The translations under genes and the position numbers were made by a program. The notes under the pieces were generated by a model. That model was not told the origin of the DNA. It saw only the letters and a program-made list of their open reading frames with translations, and made no database searches. Of a DNA stretch of 64,000 nt, positions 53,125-62,735 are shown one piece after another (position 1 is the first letter of the stretch; the number at the start of each line of letters is the position of its first letter). The stretch comes from Flavobacterium piscis (lineage in GTDB: Bacteria; Bacteroidota; Bacteroidia; Flavobacteriales; Flavobacteriaceae): contig NZ_LVEN01000035.1 of the NCBI RefSeq assembly GCF_001686925.1, positions 372,001-436,000 on the forward strand, in the 5' to 3' direction.

Positions 53125-53368
53125 TTATTTTAATATTAGTATAAAAAAGAACTCTTGATTCAGCTTATTTTCTCCTGAAAACAAACTCAGACTCAAGGTT
53201 CTTTCTCTAAAAAAAACAATAATCGCGCAATTTAAATCTAAATTTTCGCTGCCACATTAAAGGAACATTAGAATTTCAGACCTCGAACATAAAACACTGA
53301 CTACAAAACATTTAAAAAACAATAGCTTTCTTTATTTCTTTACTTTTTTTGAAGATTCATTTATTTAT

Positions 53369-53404
53369 AAAAAAAAAGAGACAGTTTTATTATAAACCGT
53401 CTCT
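53369..53404 (-). terminator. Rho-independent terminator after the GDPD-alkaline phosphatase gene
   Basis: On the minus strand AGAGACGGTTT pairs with AAACTGTCTCT (one G-U wobble; 53404-53394 and 53387-53377) with a 6-nt loop, then a run of T. It starts 25 nt after the stop. The rest of the gap 53125-53368 shows nothing recognisable. Confidence 0.85.
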
Positions 53405-53428
53405 TGAATTTTTAAAACAAAACGAATA

Positions 53429-55252
53429 CTATTTTTTAGATAAAACCTCCATAATCTTAGTATAAATTTCAGTATTTTGGTAAACGCCCGTAAAATTTTG
53501 AGCACCCGGACCGTAAGCAAAAACCGGAACCGGAACTGCCGTATGATCATTGGTACTAAAACTTCCGTGTACATATCCTTTTTCGATACTTCCGTCAATT
53601 AAGGAAAGTCCGCCCGTTTCGTGATCTGCCGTAACGATTAATAATGTTTCCGAATTTTTGTCTACAAATTCCATTGCCTGTCCTATGACTTTATCAAAAT
53701 CGAGCATTTCACGAACTACATATTCTACATTATTCTGGTGTCCGCCGTAATCGATTTGTGCGCCTTCGGCCATGATAAAAAACGGATTTTTTGTTTTGGC
53801 AAAAGTTGAGGTTGCTTTGGCTAAAGATTTAGATAAAAAATCTCCTCTTCCGTTTTTCATAGAAACTACCGAAGCGTCATCCAAAACAATAAATTTGAAA
53901 TTTTTGATGGTATCCAAAGAGCTGAATTTATCCGAAAAAGTATAGCCTTTTTGTATCAATAGCTTCGAAAGATCTTTACCATCTTTTCTCGATGTAAATT
54001 CTTTTGGCCCTCCTCCTATCAAAATATCGGACGGATTCGATAAAAAATCTTCGGCGATTGGCTGGCTGTAACTTCTCTCTGGTTGATGTGCATAAAAACA
54101 TGCGGGCGTAGCATCAGTAATATTTCCGGCTGAAATAATAGCCGTTTTATAGTTTTTCTTTGCCAATTGTTGAGTGATTAATTCTAATGGTTTTCCGTTT
54201 TCATCGACGCTTATAAAACGATTATTGGTTTTATGTCCCGTTGCCATTGCCGTTGCTCCCGCAGCCGAATCGGTAATATAACTGTCTGAAGATTTGGTGA
54301 TCGAAAATCCCTGAGTTGGAATATTAAACAAACTCAACTGCCCTTTATTCGCCGTGTAACCTGAATAAATCTGCGTTAGCCCCATTCCGTCACCAATTAA
54401 AAGAATAACATTTTTGGGTTTCTTTTTGGCGAAAGCCGAAGCGTTTTTAGGAACATACGCCTGATGAAATTCGGTATTTTGATAAAATGTCGATTTGATA
54501 TTATTAATGAAATGTGTCAGTTCCGGAACATTATCGGTACCAATAAAATCAACTTTTAGGTTCATCAAAGTCATCCAGGTATTTACATTATCCTGCGTGG
54601 CCCAGAATCTGATTTTTTTGTTCTGATCGTGCACTTTTTTAATGATGGCTTGCACTTTTTCAGTATCGGCCTGAGTCATTACACCTTTCCCGTTCCAGAT
54701 GGTGATTTCTTTTAAATCTTCGCTGATCATTTCGACGCGCGACAATTGTTCCGGAGAATAATTCTCGTTGAGTCTTCCGTCAAAATAAATAAAATCAGGA
54801 TATTCTTTCCAGTTTGCTGGAGAAGGTCGGTTTCCTGAAATTACCACTTTTAGATTTTTGTTCGAAATTAAATCAGGATAGGTTTTGATTTGTTGGGCGA
54901 TTAATTTTAAAGTTGCATCGGCTTCTGTTTTGATGTCAATCATTAAAATCAAAGGTTTATTATCTGGATAAGCTTTTCCGCCCAGACTTTTTAATTTTAC
55001 CGAAAGCGGATCCAGATATTGACTTTTAAGTGTATTCTGTGGTGTAATTTCTTTAGAGGTATGCGCCACAAAAAGTTCATTATTTACAATAAAAACATCG
55101 GCTTCGATAACACCGGTTTCATTAGAATAGGCTTCGTAAAAAGGAAGTTTACCCGCATAATCATTATGAGAATGAATGTTGGATGAACTGTATTCCTGCG
55201 CTTGTGCAAACAGGAAAAACTGAAGGCAAAAAAAGGTGATTATTTTTTTCAT
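53429..55252 (-). CDS. Alkaline phosphatase fused to a GDPD/PI-PLC-like N-terminal domain, secreted
   Basis: 607 residues from ATG 55252 (MKKIITFFCLQFFLFAQAQ, a clean signal peptide); the longer frame to 55327 adds 25 basic residues and is unlikely. Residues 25-270 resemble a glycerophosphodiester phosphodiesterase (NIHSHNDYAG, GVIEADVFIVNNELFVAHT). Residues about 285-607 are a PhoA-type alkaline phosphatase: VILLIGDGMGLTQ, D-S-A-A-G-A-T-A-M-A-T-G-H-K (nucleophile Ser), AEGAQIDYGGHQNN, VTADHETGG. Together they would cut a phosphodiester to a monoester and then release phosphate. It lies downstream of the SusC/SusD pair at 55872-60816 on the same strand, with repeats between. Confidence 0.9.
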   Translation of the reverse strand: MKKIITFFCLQFFLFAQAQEYSSSNIHSHNDYAGKLPFYEAYSNETGVIEADVFIVNNELFVAHTSKEITPQNTLKSQYLDPLSVKLKSLGGKAYPDNKPLILMIDIKTEADATLKLIAQQIKTYPDLISNKNLKVVISGNRPSPANWKEYPDFIYFDGRLNENYSPEQLSRVEMISEDLKEITIWNGKGVMTQADTEKVQAIIKKVHDQNKKIRFWATQDNVNTWMTLMNLKVDFIGTDNVPELTHFINNIKSTFYQNTEFHQAYVPKNASAFAKKKPKNVILLIGDGMGLTQIYSGYTANKGQLSLFNIPTQGFSITKSSDSYITDSAAGATAMATGHKTNNRFISVDENGKPLELITQQLAKKNYKTAIISAGNITDATPACFYAHQPERSYSQPIAEDFLSNPSDILIGGGPKEFTSRKDGKDLSKLLIQKGYTFSDKFSSLDTIKNFKFIVLDDASVVSMKNGRGDFLSKSLAKATSTFAKTKNPFFIMAEGAQIDYGGHQNNVEYVVREMLDFDKVIGQAMEFVDKNSETLLIVTADHETGGLSLIDGSIEKGYVHGSFSTNDHTAVPVPVFAYGPGAQNFTGVYQNTEIYTKIMEVLSKK

Positions 55253-55318
55253 TGCAAAAATTGGGTTTGTTTTTTTTTTAAAGTTTTTGGAGATTTTTTT
55301 TATTCTGGTTGAGGTTAA

Positions 55319-55675
55319 TTTAAACACATAGGAACATAGTTTTTTGGGGCGTGTAATAAAGGCGTTTCACTTGTTTCAAGCACATAGCTCGTTTAGTTTG
55401 TCATTTCGACCGGAGGGAGAAATCTTCGCAAGTAACTCCGCAATGAGAATTGCTACCCTTTGTGAGTTTTAATCGCGCAAAGACGCAAAGGCGCAAAGTT
55501 TTTTTCTCATTTTATGTTATTTGATTTTTAAAGCTCCATTGGAGCGTAATATTTATAGCAATTATTGATTCCCCCTTTAGAGCTTCTGAGGAGCGGTATA
55601 TATGTCACCCCGATGGGGTTCTGATTCTTTGTATCAGATTAAATTTCTATAAATATGGCGTCCCGCTGGGACTTT
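55319..55675. repeat. Mixed repeat cluster (families A, B, and F) between phosphatase and SusD
   Basis: In the 619-bp gap 55253-55871: family A left half at 55319-55390 (TTTAAACACATAGGAACATA, AAAGGCGTTTCACTTG), joined at 55398 to a family B half (GTCATTTCGACCGGAGGG), a run CGCAAAGACGCAAAGGCGC at about 55478-55496, then family F hairpins: GCTCCATTGGAGC at 55533-55545, a CACCCCGATGGGG and GTCCCGCTGGGAC. Two element families abut directly, as if one inserted into another. A CTGCAAGCT hairpin lies at 55811-55834. Confidence 0.7.
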
Positions 55676-55741
55676 TTTTATTAATAACTCACAATTAAAA
55701 TCATTTTTAATCCTTTAATCTGTGGCAAAAAATCAAACAAA

Positions 55742-55770
55742 CCAGCCTTTTCCAAAAAAAAAGACTGGCC
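55742..55770 (-). terminator. Probable terminator of the second SusCD operon
   Basis: Read on the minus strand: CCAGTCTTT and AAAGGCTGG pair (9 bp with one U-G) around a T-rich loop (55768-55742), then TTTGTTTGATTTTTT. It lies about 100 nt after the susD stop. Confidence 0.5.
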
Positions 55771-55871
55771 TGTTTTTATATTTAAAAATTCATTTGTTTT
55801 TTTCTTACGACTGCAAGCTCCGACAAGCTTGCAGCGTAGAAAAAACAAAACAAATAAACTGAAACTACAAA

Positions 55872-57407
55872 TTACCAGCCTTTATTTTGCGTAAGCGCTC
55901 CTTTGCTCACTGCAATTTCGTCTGGTGGTATTGGCCAAACATGGTGAATGGCCGGGTTGAAATTACGGGCAGGATAAATCACGGTTCCGTTATAATGGTG
56001 CAAAGGTTTTGCGTATGTTGCCTGAGCATCGCCCCAACGTACTAAATCGAAATGACGGTCTGTCCATTCTCCTGCCAGTTCGCAACGTCTTTCTCTTTTT
56101 AAATCGGTTAGTGTTGCTCCGGCAAGATCGCCCAGACCTGCACGGTGACGAATCATATTGATTTCGGTATCGGCGTTTAGGCCTTTCATTAGTTTGGCTT
56201 CGGCCAACATCAAAATCACATCGGCATAACGCAAAAGAGGTACGTTTAAAGCGGTTGAAGGCTTGTCTCCGTTGGCGTTTACATAACGAATGTCGATTCC
56301 GCCAGAAGTTGTTTTTGGATAACCAAACGGCTCCATATATTTATTGAACTGATATCCGGTTCTGTTACTGGAACTTACTATATATTTTCCTTCATTAAAA
56401 GTCACTAATTCACCAAAATACAGGAATTTATCTCCTTTTTGCAAAATAGTCGCGCTGCGTCTTTTATCTGTTGGATCGTAGGTATCAAACAATTCTTTGG
56501 TAGGATAAAAATTTCCCCAACCGTTGTACGCTCCCCAACCTTTATCTTCCAGACAAACTCCAGGAAAAATTGAACCTAAAGAAGTATTTTCGGCACTAGA
56601 AGTTACAGACCAGATATATTCTGAAGACCAGTTATTTTTGATTTTAAATACATCTTCAAAATTGTCCAGCAATTTGTGTTTTCCGCTGGCAACAATCATG
56701 TTGGCATACTTAATCGCATTATCCCAATCTTTGGCATACAAATACGTACGAACCAAATATCCCCAGGCTGCTGTTTTATGAGCACGACCATAATTGTCAG
56801 GAGTTAGTTCATTAAAATAAGGCAATAAATCAGCTGCTTTTACTAAATCTGCTGCGATATAGGCATAGTTTTCAGCTACATTTTTAGCTCTTGGAACATA
56901 CACATTGGTAGGGTTTTCGCGATCCTGAATTGGGATTCCGGAGCGATCGTCTCCATAATGATAAGCCAATTCTAAATGCATTACAGCATGGTTGAAATAA
57001 GCTTCGCCCAACATGGTGTTTTTAGTTTTTTCATCTAAATTAATCTTCGGAATGTTACGAATCACATCGTTGCAGCGTTTCATGATTTCGTAGTGAATTC
57101 TCCAAATATCTTTGGTATCAGATTCTGCACCATCAACAATAAAATTTTTGATACGTTCTGCGTTCTGTCTTGGTTTTGTACCAATATCATCACTTGCATT
57201 GTTCAGCCAGAAAAATCCGCGACCGTACATATTATCATCCGAATATAAAGCATAAATCGCGTTTACTCCTGCTTTTGCATCTGCAGGCGTTTTCCAGAAA
57301 TTTCCGCTTGAAGGTGCTCCTTGCGGAACCAGATCAAGTTCGCTTTCGCAAGCTGTAACGCCCAGTAAAAGCACAAAACTCAATACTAAAAGACTTAAAT
57401 TTTTCAT
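55872..57407 (-). CDS. SusD/RagB-family lipoprotein of the second system
   Basis: 511 residues from ATG 57407 (MKNLSLLVLSFVLLLGVTAC, lipobox Cys20); the longer frame adds 11 residues that overlap the SusC stop. SusD signatures: ELDLVPQGAPSSGNFWKTPADAKAGVNAIY, RCNDVIRNIPKI, AYFNHAVMHLELAYHYGD, YLVRTYLYAKDWDNAI and the C-terminal RRERRCELAGEWTDRHFDLVRWGDAQ-type blocks. It binds ligand on the cell surface beside SusC, whose gene ends 19 bp upstream. The ligand is unknown; the phosphatase downstream hints at a phosphate-bearing glycan or lipid headgroup. Confidence 0.93.
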   Translation of the reverse strand: MKNLSLLVLSFVLLLGVTACESELDLVPQGAPSSGNFWKTPADAKAGVNAIYALYSDDNMYGRGFFWLNNASDDIGTKPRQNAERIKNFIVDGAESDTKDIWRIHYEIMKRCNDVIRNIPKINLDEKTKNTMLGEAYFNHAVMHLELAYHYGDDRSGIPIQDRENPTNVYVPRAKNVAENYAYIAADLVKAADLLPYFNELTPDNYGRAHKTAAWGYLVRTYLYAKDWDNAIKYANMIVASGKHKLLDNFEDVFKIKNNWSSEYIWSVTSSAENTSLGSIFPGVCLEDKGWGAYNGWGNFYPTKELFDTYDPTDKRRSATILQKGDKFLYFGELVTFNEGKYIVSSSNRTGYQFNKYMEPFGYPKTTSGGIDIRYVNANGDKPSTALNVPLLRYADVILMLAEAKLMKGLNADTEINMIRHRAGLGDLAGATLTDLKRERRCELAGEWTDRHFDLVRWGDAQATYAKPLHHYNGTVIYPARNFNPAIHHVWPIPPDEIAVSKGALTQNKGW

Positions 57408-57426
57408 TTTATTTGTTTTATGTTTT

Positions 57427-60400
57427 TTAAAAAGTTGCATTTACACCCGTCATATAAATACGGGAAAGTGGATATTTTCCTAAGTCCATACCAAAGTTGT
57501 TTAAGCCAACCTCAGGATCCATTCCTGAATATTTAGTGATCGTGAAAAGGTTTTGTCCTGAGATAAAAAATCTCAATTTTGCTTTTCCGTTTAGCCATTG
57601 GTCTTTAACCGTATATCCAATCGAAAGGTTTCTTAATCTTACGAAAGATGCATCTTCGATATAAAAATCAGAGATTCGACCAAAGTTATTGTTGTTATCT
57701 GTTGATGAAAGTACCGGAATACTAGTGTTCGTATTGGTTGGCGACCAGGCATTTTTAGACTCGGCCAATAAATTATATCCCGGGAAAGAACCGTTTAAAC
57801 CAGTATGTTTTACCGCATTAAAAACGCTATTTCCTGCTGCTCCGCTAAAAAACACATTCATATCAAAACCTTTGTACTTAAAGTTCATGTTTAAACTAAA
57901 AGTGGTTTTAGGGAAAGGGCTTCCCAACACAACTCTATCGCTGTTGTTGATAACGCCGTCTCCGTTTACATCTTTAAATTTTATATCTCCCGCAACAGCG
58001 TTTGGCTGATACACTTCGCCTTTGGTATTTACATAGGCTTTTGCCTCGGCATTACTTTGGAACAATCCGTCTGTAGAATAGCCGTAAAAAGCACCAACCG
58101 GACTTCCTACCTGATATATATTGGCCAAAGGCAAGCTACGAACTCGGCTTAAATTCAATGGTTCAAGTGAGGTTAAATCGTCTTTGATCGAAACAATTTT
58201 ATTGCTTAAAAAGGCTGCGTTTGCTGTTACATCAAATTTAAAATCGCCACGAGTTTTTTGGTACGTCAAACTTGCTTCAATTCCTTTGTTTTCTACATTT
58301 CCTGAGTTTACAATTCTCCCCAGCGGAGTTCCCGAAACACCCGGAAGCTGATCACGAACCAACATGTCTTTGTTTGTTTTTACATAAGCATCAAGAGATC
58401 CTGACAAAGCGCTATTGAACATCGTGAAATCTAATCCTACGTTGGTTTGTTCAGAGCTTTCCCATCTTAAATTAGGGTTTGATAATTCGCTTTCTGCGTA
58501 TCCGTAATTGATTACCGGAGTTGACCCGATTAAACCTTGGGTTTGAGTTAATGGTACACTAAACTGGTATGGTCCAAGGTTTCCTAAGTTTCCTATTTGT
58601 CCCCAGCTTCCACGTAATTTTAATGTACTGATTATCGGATTAATGCCTTTCATGAATCCTTCTTCAGAGATTAACCAACCTGCAGAAACAGAAGGATAAA
58701 CTTTCCAACGGTTTGCAGATGTTAGTTTTGAAGTTCCGTCACGACGCACAATTCCTGAAATTAAATATTTTTGATTAAAGTCGTAATTCAATCTTCCAAC
58801 ATAAGAAGAAATAATTTCTTCAGACAATCCGGCAGCTGTTTGCTGTACCAATTTAGCATTCAATAAATAACGCTGAGAGGCATCTTCGTTATCGAAACCT
58901 GTTCCCTGCACTGTATAAAAATCTCTTTTGGTTTGTTGGTACGTATATCCGGCCAAAGCTTTGAAATTATGTTTGCCTAATGATTTTTCGTAAGAAAGAG
59001 TCTGCTCACTTAACAAATCGGTTGTTGTTGAATTTGTCAATGTTAATCTGTTAAAATCAAACACTTTACCCGGTTCTGTAATTTTAACTGCAAAATCTGT
59101 TGAGTTGTTTTGAATTCTGGTATAACCCCAGTTTGATTTTACTTTTAATCCTGAAATAATTTCCCATTCGGCATAAGGATTGATCAAAATAGTCGAAACA
59201 GGATTTCTGTTGTCCAGTCTTTTTAAATACGCCACCGGATTAATCACGTCGCCGTACGAACCAATGTATTTTTCAGGAACTCCTCCAAATTGTCCTGAAC
59301 CGTCTTCTCTGTAAATGGTTGCATTTGGCGGATAAAAAATCGCTGCTAAAATTGCACCTGTATAACCACTATTTGTATTTGCCGCCTGACCATCTGTTAA
59401 GGAATACGACATGTTTTCACCTAATGTAAAATTGGGCGCCAGTTTAAAAGAAGAGTTGGCTCTTGCTGTATATCTTGTCCCGAAAGTATTCAATAAAATT
59501 CCTTCGTTTTTTCTATAACTTCCTGACAAAAAGAAATTCGATTTCTCCGTTTTTCCGTTTACCGAAATAGACAAATCCTGAATCTCGCCTGTACGGAAAA
59601 TTTCATCCATCCAGTTGGTTTTCGTTGTTCTTGCTGTTGGCTCAAATGCAGGATCAAAAGCAGGAATTCTAGGCATACCGGCATTATCTCTGGCTGTGTT
59701 CATAGCATCAGCATATCCGGCAGCATCCAACACATCTAATTTTTTGGCTACACTCTGAAAACCTCCCTGATAATTTACATTGACATTAATATGATCAGAA
59801 GTTCCTTTTTTGGACGTAATTAAAATTACACCACCGGAAGCCCTTGCTCCATAAATTGCTGCCGAAGCCGCATCTTTAAGCACACTTATAGATGCAATAT
59901 CATTTGGGTTTAATGTGTTTAAAGATCCGCTGTAGATAATTCCGTCCAACACGATCAAAGGCGTTTCGGCATTCAGGGAACCAATACCACGAATGTTGAT
60001 TGTTGGTTCAGCCGTAGGATCTCCACCGTTATTAATTACCGTAACACCAGCAACTGTACCTTGCAATAATTCGGCTGCACTGTTGTACGTTCTGCTTGAA
60101 GTTTCTTTCATAGAAACCGTTCCAACAGCTCCCAAAACTTCATTCTTTTTTACCGAACCATATCCCATAACCACAACTTCCTGAAGCTGTTTCATGTCGG
60201 CTAATAGTTTAACGCTTATGTTTTTATCCGAACTTGTTACTTTTACTTCCTGCGTAATATAACCTACGTACGAAAAAACAAGTACAGCTTCTGATGAATT
60301 GATTTCCATCTTGAAAGTTCCGTCAAAATCTGTCGTTGCAGTTGCATCCGAACTCTTGTCTTTTATACCCACGCCCGGCAATGGCATTCCGTCATCTCCT

Positions 60401-60816
60401 CCAAAAACAGTTCCTGAAATGCTTATTTTACCTTGTCCTGCATCTGCTAATTTTTGATTTTTTTTGATGACGATATTGTTACTTACAATTTCGTATTTCA
60501 GGAAAAAATTGCTGCATATTTTATCTAATGCCTGTTCTAAGGTTACGTTACTCAGTTTCAGGCTAATTTTCTGATTGGTATTGACCTGATTGGTTTCGTA
60601 CATAAAATGTACATCAGCTTGTTTTTCTATTTTCTGAAAAACATTCTTTATCGTTTCATTTTCAACTTTTAAGGTTACCCTTTTACTGCTGTTAACGCTG
60701 GCTGCTTTCATTGTTGATCCTATAAAAAATAAAGCGACAAAAAAGAGTGCTTTAATCAAAATGGATTTTTTAATGCTCTGACAGTTTACAACATACCGCA
60801 TTTGTTTTTGATTCAT
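57427..60816 (-). CDS. SusC/RagA-family TonB-dependent transporter with N-terminal STN signalling domain
   Basis: 1129 residues. A signal region of about 40 residues, a STN/secretin domain (about 45-118: TLKVENETIKNVFQKIEKQADVHFMY, KLSNVTLEQALDKIC), a carboxypeptidase-regulatory-like domain (about 130-210), plug (VVVMGYGSVKKNEVLGAVGTV, NIRGIGSLNAETPLIVLDG, VLKDAASAAIYGARASGGVILITSKKG as separate blocks) and a beta-barrel ending in TF. The STN domain is the part that talks to a FecR-type anti-sigma factor; one is encoded 326 bp upstream. This transporter therefore both imports and senses its substrate, unlike the SusC at 20274. Confidence 0.95.
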   Translation of the reverse strand: MNQKQMRYVVNCQSIKKSILIKALFFVALFFIGSTMKAASVNSSKRVTLKVENETIKNVFQKIEKQADVHFMYETNQVNTNQKISLKLSNVTLEQALDKICSNFFLKYEIVSNNIVIKKNQKLADAGQGKISISGTVFGGDDGMPLPGVGIKDKSSDATATTDFDGTFKMEINSSEAVLVFSYVGYITQEVKVTSSDKNISVKLLADMKQLQEVVVMGYGSVKKNEVLGAVGTVSMKETSSRTYNSAAELLQGTVAGVTVINNGGDPTAEPTINIRGIGSLNAETPLIVLDGIIYSGSLNTLNPNDIASISVLKDAASAAIYGARASGGVILITSKKGTSDHINVNVNYQGGFQSVAKKLDVLDAAGYADAMNTARDNAGMPRIPAFDPAFEPTARTTKTNWMDEIFRTGEIQDLSISVNGKTEKSNFFLSGSYRKNEGILLNTFGTRYTARANSSFKLAPNFTLGENMSYSLTDGQAANTNSGYTGAILAAIFYPPNATIYREDGSGQFGGVPEKYIGSYGDVINPVAYLKRLDNRNPVSTILINPYAEWEIISGLKVKSNWGYTRIQNNSTDFAVKITEPGKVFDFNRLTLTNSTTTDLLSEQTLSYEKSLGKHNFKALAGYTYQQTKRDFYTVQGTGFDNEDASQRYLLNAKLVQQTAAGLSEEIISSYVGRLNYDFNQKYLISGIVRRDGTSKLTSANRWKVYPSVSAGWLISEEGFMKGINPIISTLKLRGSWGQIGNLGNLGPYQFSVPLTQTQGLIGSTPVINYGYAESELSNPNLRWESSEQTNVGLDFTMFNSALSGSLDAYVKTNKDMLVRDQLPGVSGTPLGRIVNSGNVENKGIEASLTYQKTRGDFKFDVTANAAFLSNKIVSIKDDLTSLEPLNLSRVRSLPLANIYQVGSPVGAFYGYSTDGLFQSNAEAKAYVNTKGEVYQPNAVAGDIKFKDVNGDGVINNSDRVVLGSPFPKTTFSLNMNFKYKGFDMNVFFSGAAGNSVFNAVKHTGLNGSFPGYNLLAESKNAWSPTNTNTSIPVLSSTDNNNNFGRISDFYIEDASFVRLRNLSIGYTVKDQWLNGKAKLRFFISGQNLFTITKYSGMDPEVGLNNFGMDLGKYPLSRIYMTGVNATF

Positions 60817-60911
60817 GTTTTTGGAATTTTAATTTGTGTTTGGATTATTGCTTGGTTTCTACGTAGATGATTGATTAACTTAATTTTAAAATACTTGTAA
60901 TTGCGTAATTG

Positions 60912-61053
60912 TTTTAACACATAGGGACATAGCTTTTCTTTGTCGATAAAGGCGTTTCACTTGGAATAAATCACATTAGCTATGTGAAAAAATCATGATT
61001 TTCTAAAAGCATCTTAATTCTTAATTTTAAATCTATGTTTCTATGTGTTTAAT
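60912..61053. repeat. Family A palindromic repeat, copy 5
   Basis: About 142 bp from TTTTAACACATAGGGACATAG to CTATGTTTCTATGTGTTTAA, with AAAGGCGTTTCACTTG and a TTAGCTATGTGAAAAAATC segment. It fills most of the 326-bp gap between SusC and FecR; a GCAGATTTAGCAGATC tandem follows at about 61065-61090. No conventional -7/-33 promoter for susC is seen, as expected if an ECF sigma drives it. Confidence 0.8.
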
Positions 61054-61142
61054 TTTTTTGCTCGCAGATTTAGCAGATCGAGCAGATTTTTAATTTTTAA
61101 TTCTCAATTTTTAATTCTTTTTATTCTCTTTTAAAGGTTTTC

Positions 61143-62063
61143 TTATTGTATGATATAAGTTCCTGCTTCAATTTTATAATTGGCATTGATGATATTGCAA
61201 ACTAAAGCCACAACCTGATTAACAGGTAATTCTTTGAAATAAGCACTGATTTTTAGATTGTTGAGGTTTTTGTTTTCGATCTGGATCGCTACATTATAAT
61301 TGCGATTGATTGTTGCAATAACTTCCGGCAATGGCGCATCTTCAAAAACAATAATATTTTTTCGCCATAGCGAAATAGAATTCACGGGAATATCTGTAAA
61401 GGCCTGTATCTTATTATTCTGAGATTTAAAAACTACTTTTTGTCCCGGAGTTACATACACATTCTCTTCGGTTACAGTTGATTTTACATTTACTCTTCCG
61501 GTTAAAACTGAAACTTCCTGTTTTTCGTGATCCGGATAAGCCTGAACATTAAAACTGGTTCCTAATACTTTGGTATCCATTTTATCGGTATGAATGATAA
61601 AAGGATGTTCTTTGTCTTTGGCGACATCAAAAAAAGCTTCTCCGGTAAGATATACTTCGCGTGTTCCGCCTTTAAATTCACTTGGATATTTTAAAAGACT
61701 TCCTGCATTCAGCCAAATTTGAGTTCCGTCGCTTAATGTTATTTTAGCGTGTTCGCCTAATTTGGTGGCATATTCTTTAGAAATTGTCTTTACAAATGAG
61801 AGGTAAAAAAAGCAGGACAGTCCCATTAAAAAAATTAGAGAAGCTGCCATAGTCCAGTTTTTACGATGAAGAAAAATAACCAGATTTGATTTTTTAATTT
61901 GTCTGATTTCTTTTTTAAGTTTTGAATGATCAGATGGTATTATAATAGCAGGATCTAAAATTTCCTGAGGATGATCGTACCAGTTATTCCATAATTCTTC
62001 TCCTTTTTCAGAAGGCTTTCCTTCTAAAAAAAGATGTATATCTTGATGTAATTTGTCAGGCAT
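61143..62063 (-). CDS. FecR-family anti-sigma factor
   Basis: 306 residues. A cytoplasmic N-terminal part (1-68), one membrane helix near 70-92 (MAASLIFLMGLSCFFYLSFV), a FecR domain (about 95-195: ATKLGEHAKITLSDGTQIWL, AGSLLKYPSEF, GTREVYLTGEAFFDVAKDKEHPFII) and a DUF4974 C-terminal STN-like domain (PVNQVVALVCNIINANYKIE). It holds the ECF sigma inactive until the STN domain of the outer-membrane transporter signals substrate. It lies 114 bp downstream of the sigma gene and upstream of its SusC partner. Confidence 0.93.
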   Translation of the reverse strand: MPDKLHQDIHLFLEGKPSEKGEELWNNWYDHPQEILDPAIIIPSDHSKLKKEIRQIKKSNLVIFLHRKNWTMAASLIFLMGLSCFFYLSFVKTISKEYATKLGEHAKITLSDGTQIWLNAGSLLKYPSEFKGGTREVYLTGEAFFDVAKDKEHPFIIHTDKMDTKVLGTSFNVQAYPDHEKQEVSVLTGRVNVKSTVTEENVYVTPGQKVVFKSQNNKIQAFTDIPVNSISLWRKNIIVFEDAPLPEVIATINRNYNVAIQIENKNLNNLKISAYFKELPVNQVVALVCNIINANYKIEAGTYIIQ

Positions 62064-62177
62064 TATAATTTGTTTATCTCTTTAATAGTATGTCTTGGGA
62101 TTGTTACTTTTGGGTAGGCGCTGAAGGTTACGCTTTTGTTAAGAAAAAGCGTTCAGCTTAATTTTCAATAACAATGA

Positions 62178-62735
62178 TCAATTGAATTCGCCCAAATAAT
62201 TGCGCATAAATTTTAACGCGTATGCAATATGATACTTAACCGTTTCGTGAGATACATTGAGTTCTTCGGCTATTTCTTTGTTGGTGTAATGTTTGATGCG
62301 GCTGAGAATAAAAACTTCTTTGGATTTTTTGGGCAATAGTAAAGTGGCTTTGTCTACCGCTTCCTGAAGTTCTTCGTAAAAGATAGCATCTTCGGTTGCA
62401 TTGGTACTATTGTGGTCATTTGTATTTCTGTCGCTAACTTCTTTTATATATTGATCTGTAATAGTGTGCGATTTGATATAATCTAAAGTCACATAACGAA
62501 CCGAAGTATAGATATAAGCCGCGAATTTCTTTTGAATGACCAAAGTCTTTCGACGTTCCCAAATAGTGGTAAAAACTTCCTGAACGATTTCTTCAGCAAC
62601 CGGAACCGACTTCATTCGCATATAAACAAAGCGAACCAATACATCCCGATACCGAAAATACAATTCATCAAACGCTTTGTCTTTGCCTTGTTTCAATAAT
62701 TCAACAAGCTGCTCATCCGTAAATCCTTTATACAT
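62178..62735 (-). CDS. RNA polymerase ECF sigma factor, Bacteroidetes FecI-like
   Basis: 185 residues. Sigma-70 region 2 (about 19-85: DKAFDELYFRYRDVLVRFVYMR, AEEIVQEVFTTIWERR) and region 4 (about 130-180: LPKKSKEVFILSRIKHYTNKEIAEELNVSHETVKYHIAYAL). It directs RNA polymerase to its target promoters, probably its own cluster including susCD. The next gene on the same strand is the FecR anti-sigma. The upstream space is long and promoter-less to my eye. Confidence 0.94.
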   Translation of the reverse strand: MYKGFTDEQLVELLKQGKDKAFDELYFRYRDVLVRFVYMRMKSVPVAEEIVQEVFTTIWERRKTLVIQKKFAAYIYTSVRYVTLDYIKSHTITDQYIKEVSDRNTNDHNSTNATEDAIFYEELQEAVDKATLLLPKKSKEVFILSRIKHYTNKEIAEELNVSHETVKYHIAYALKFMRNYLGEFN

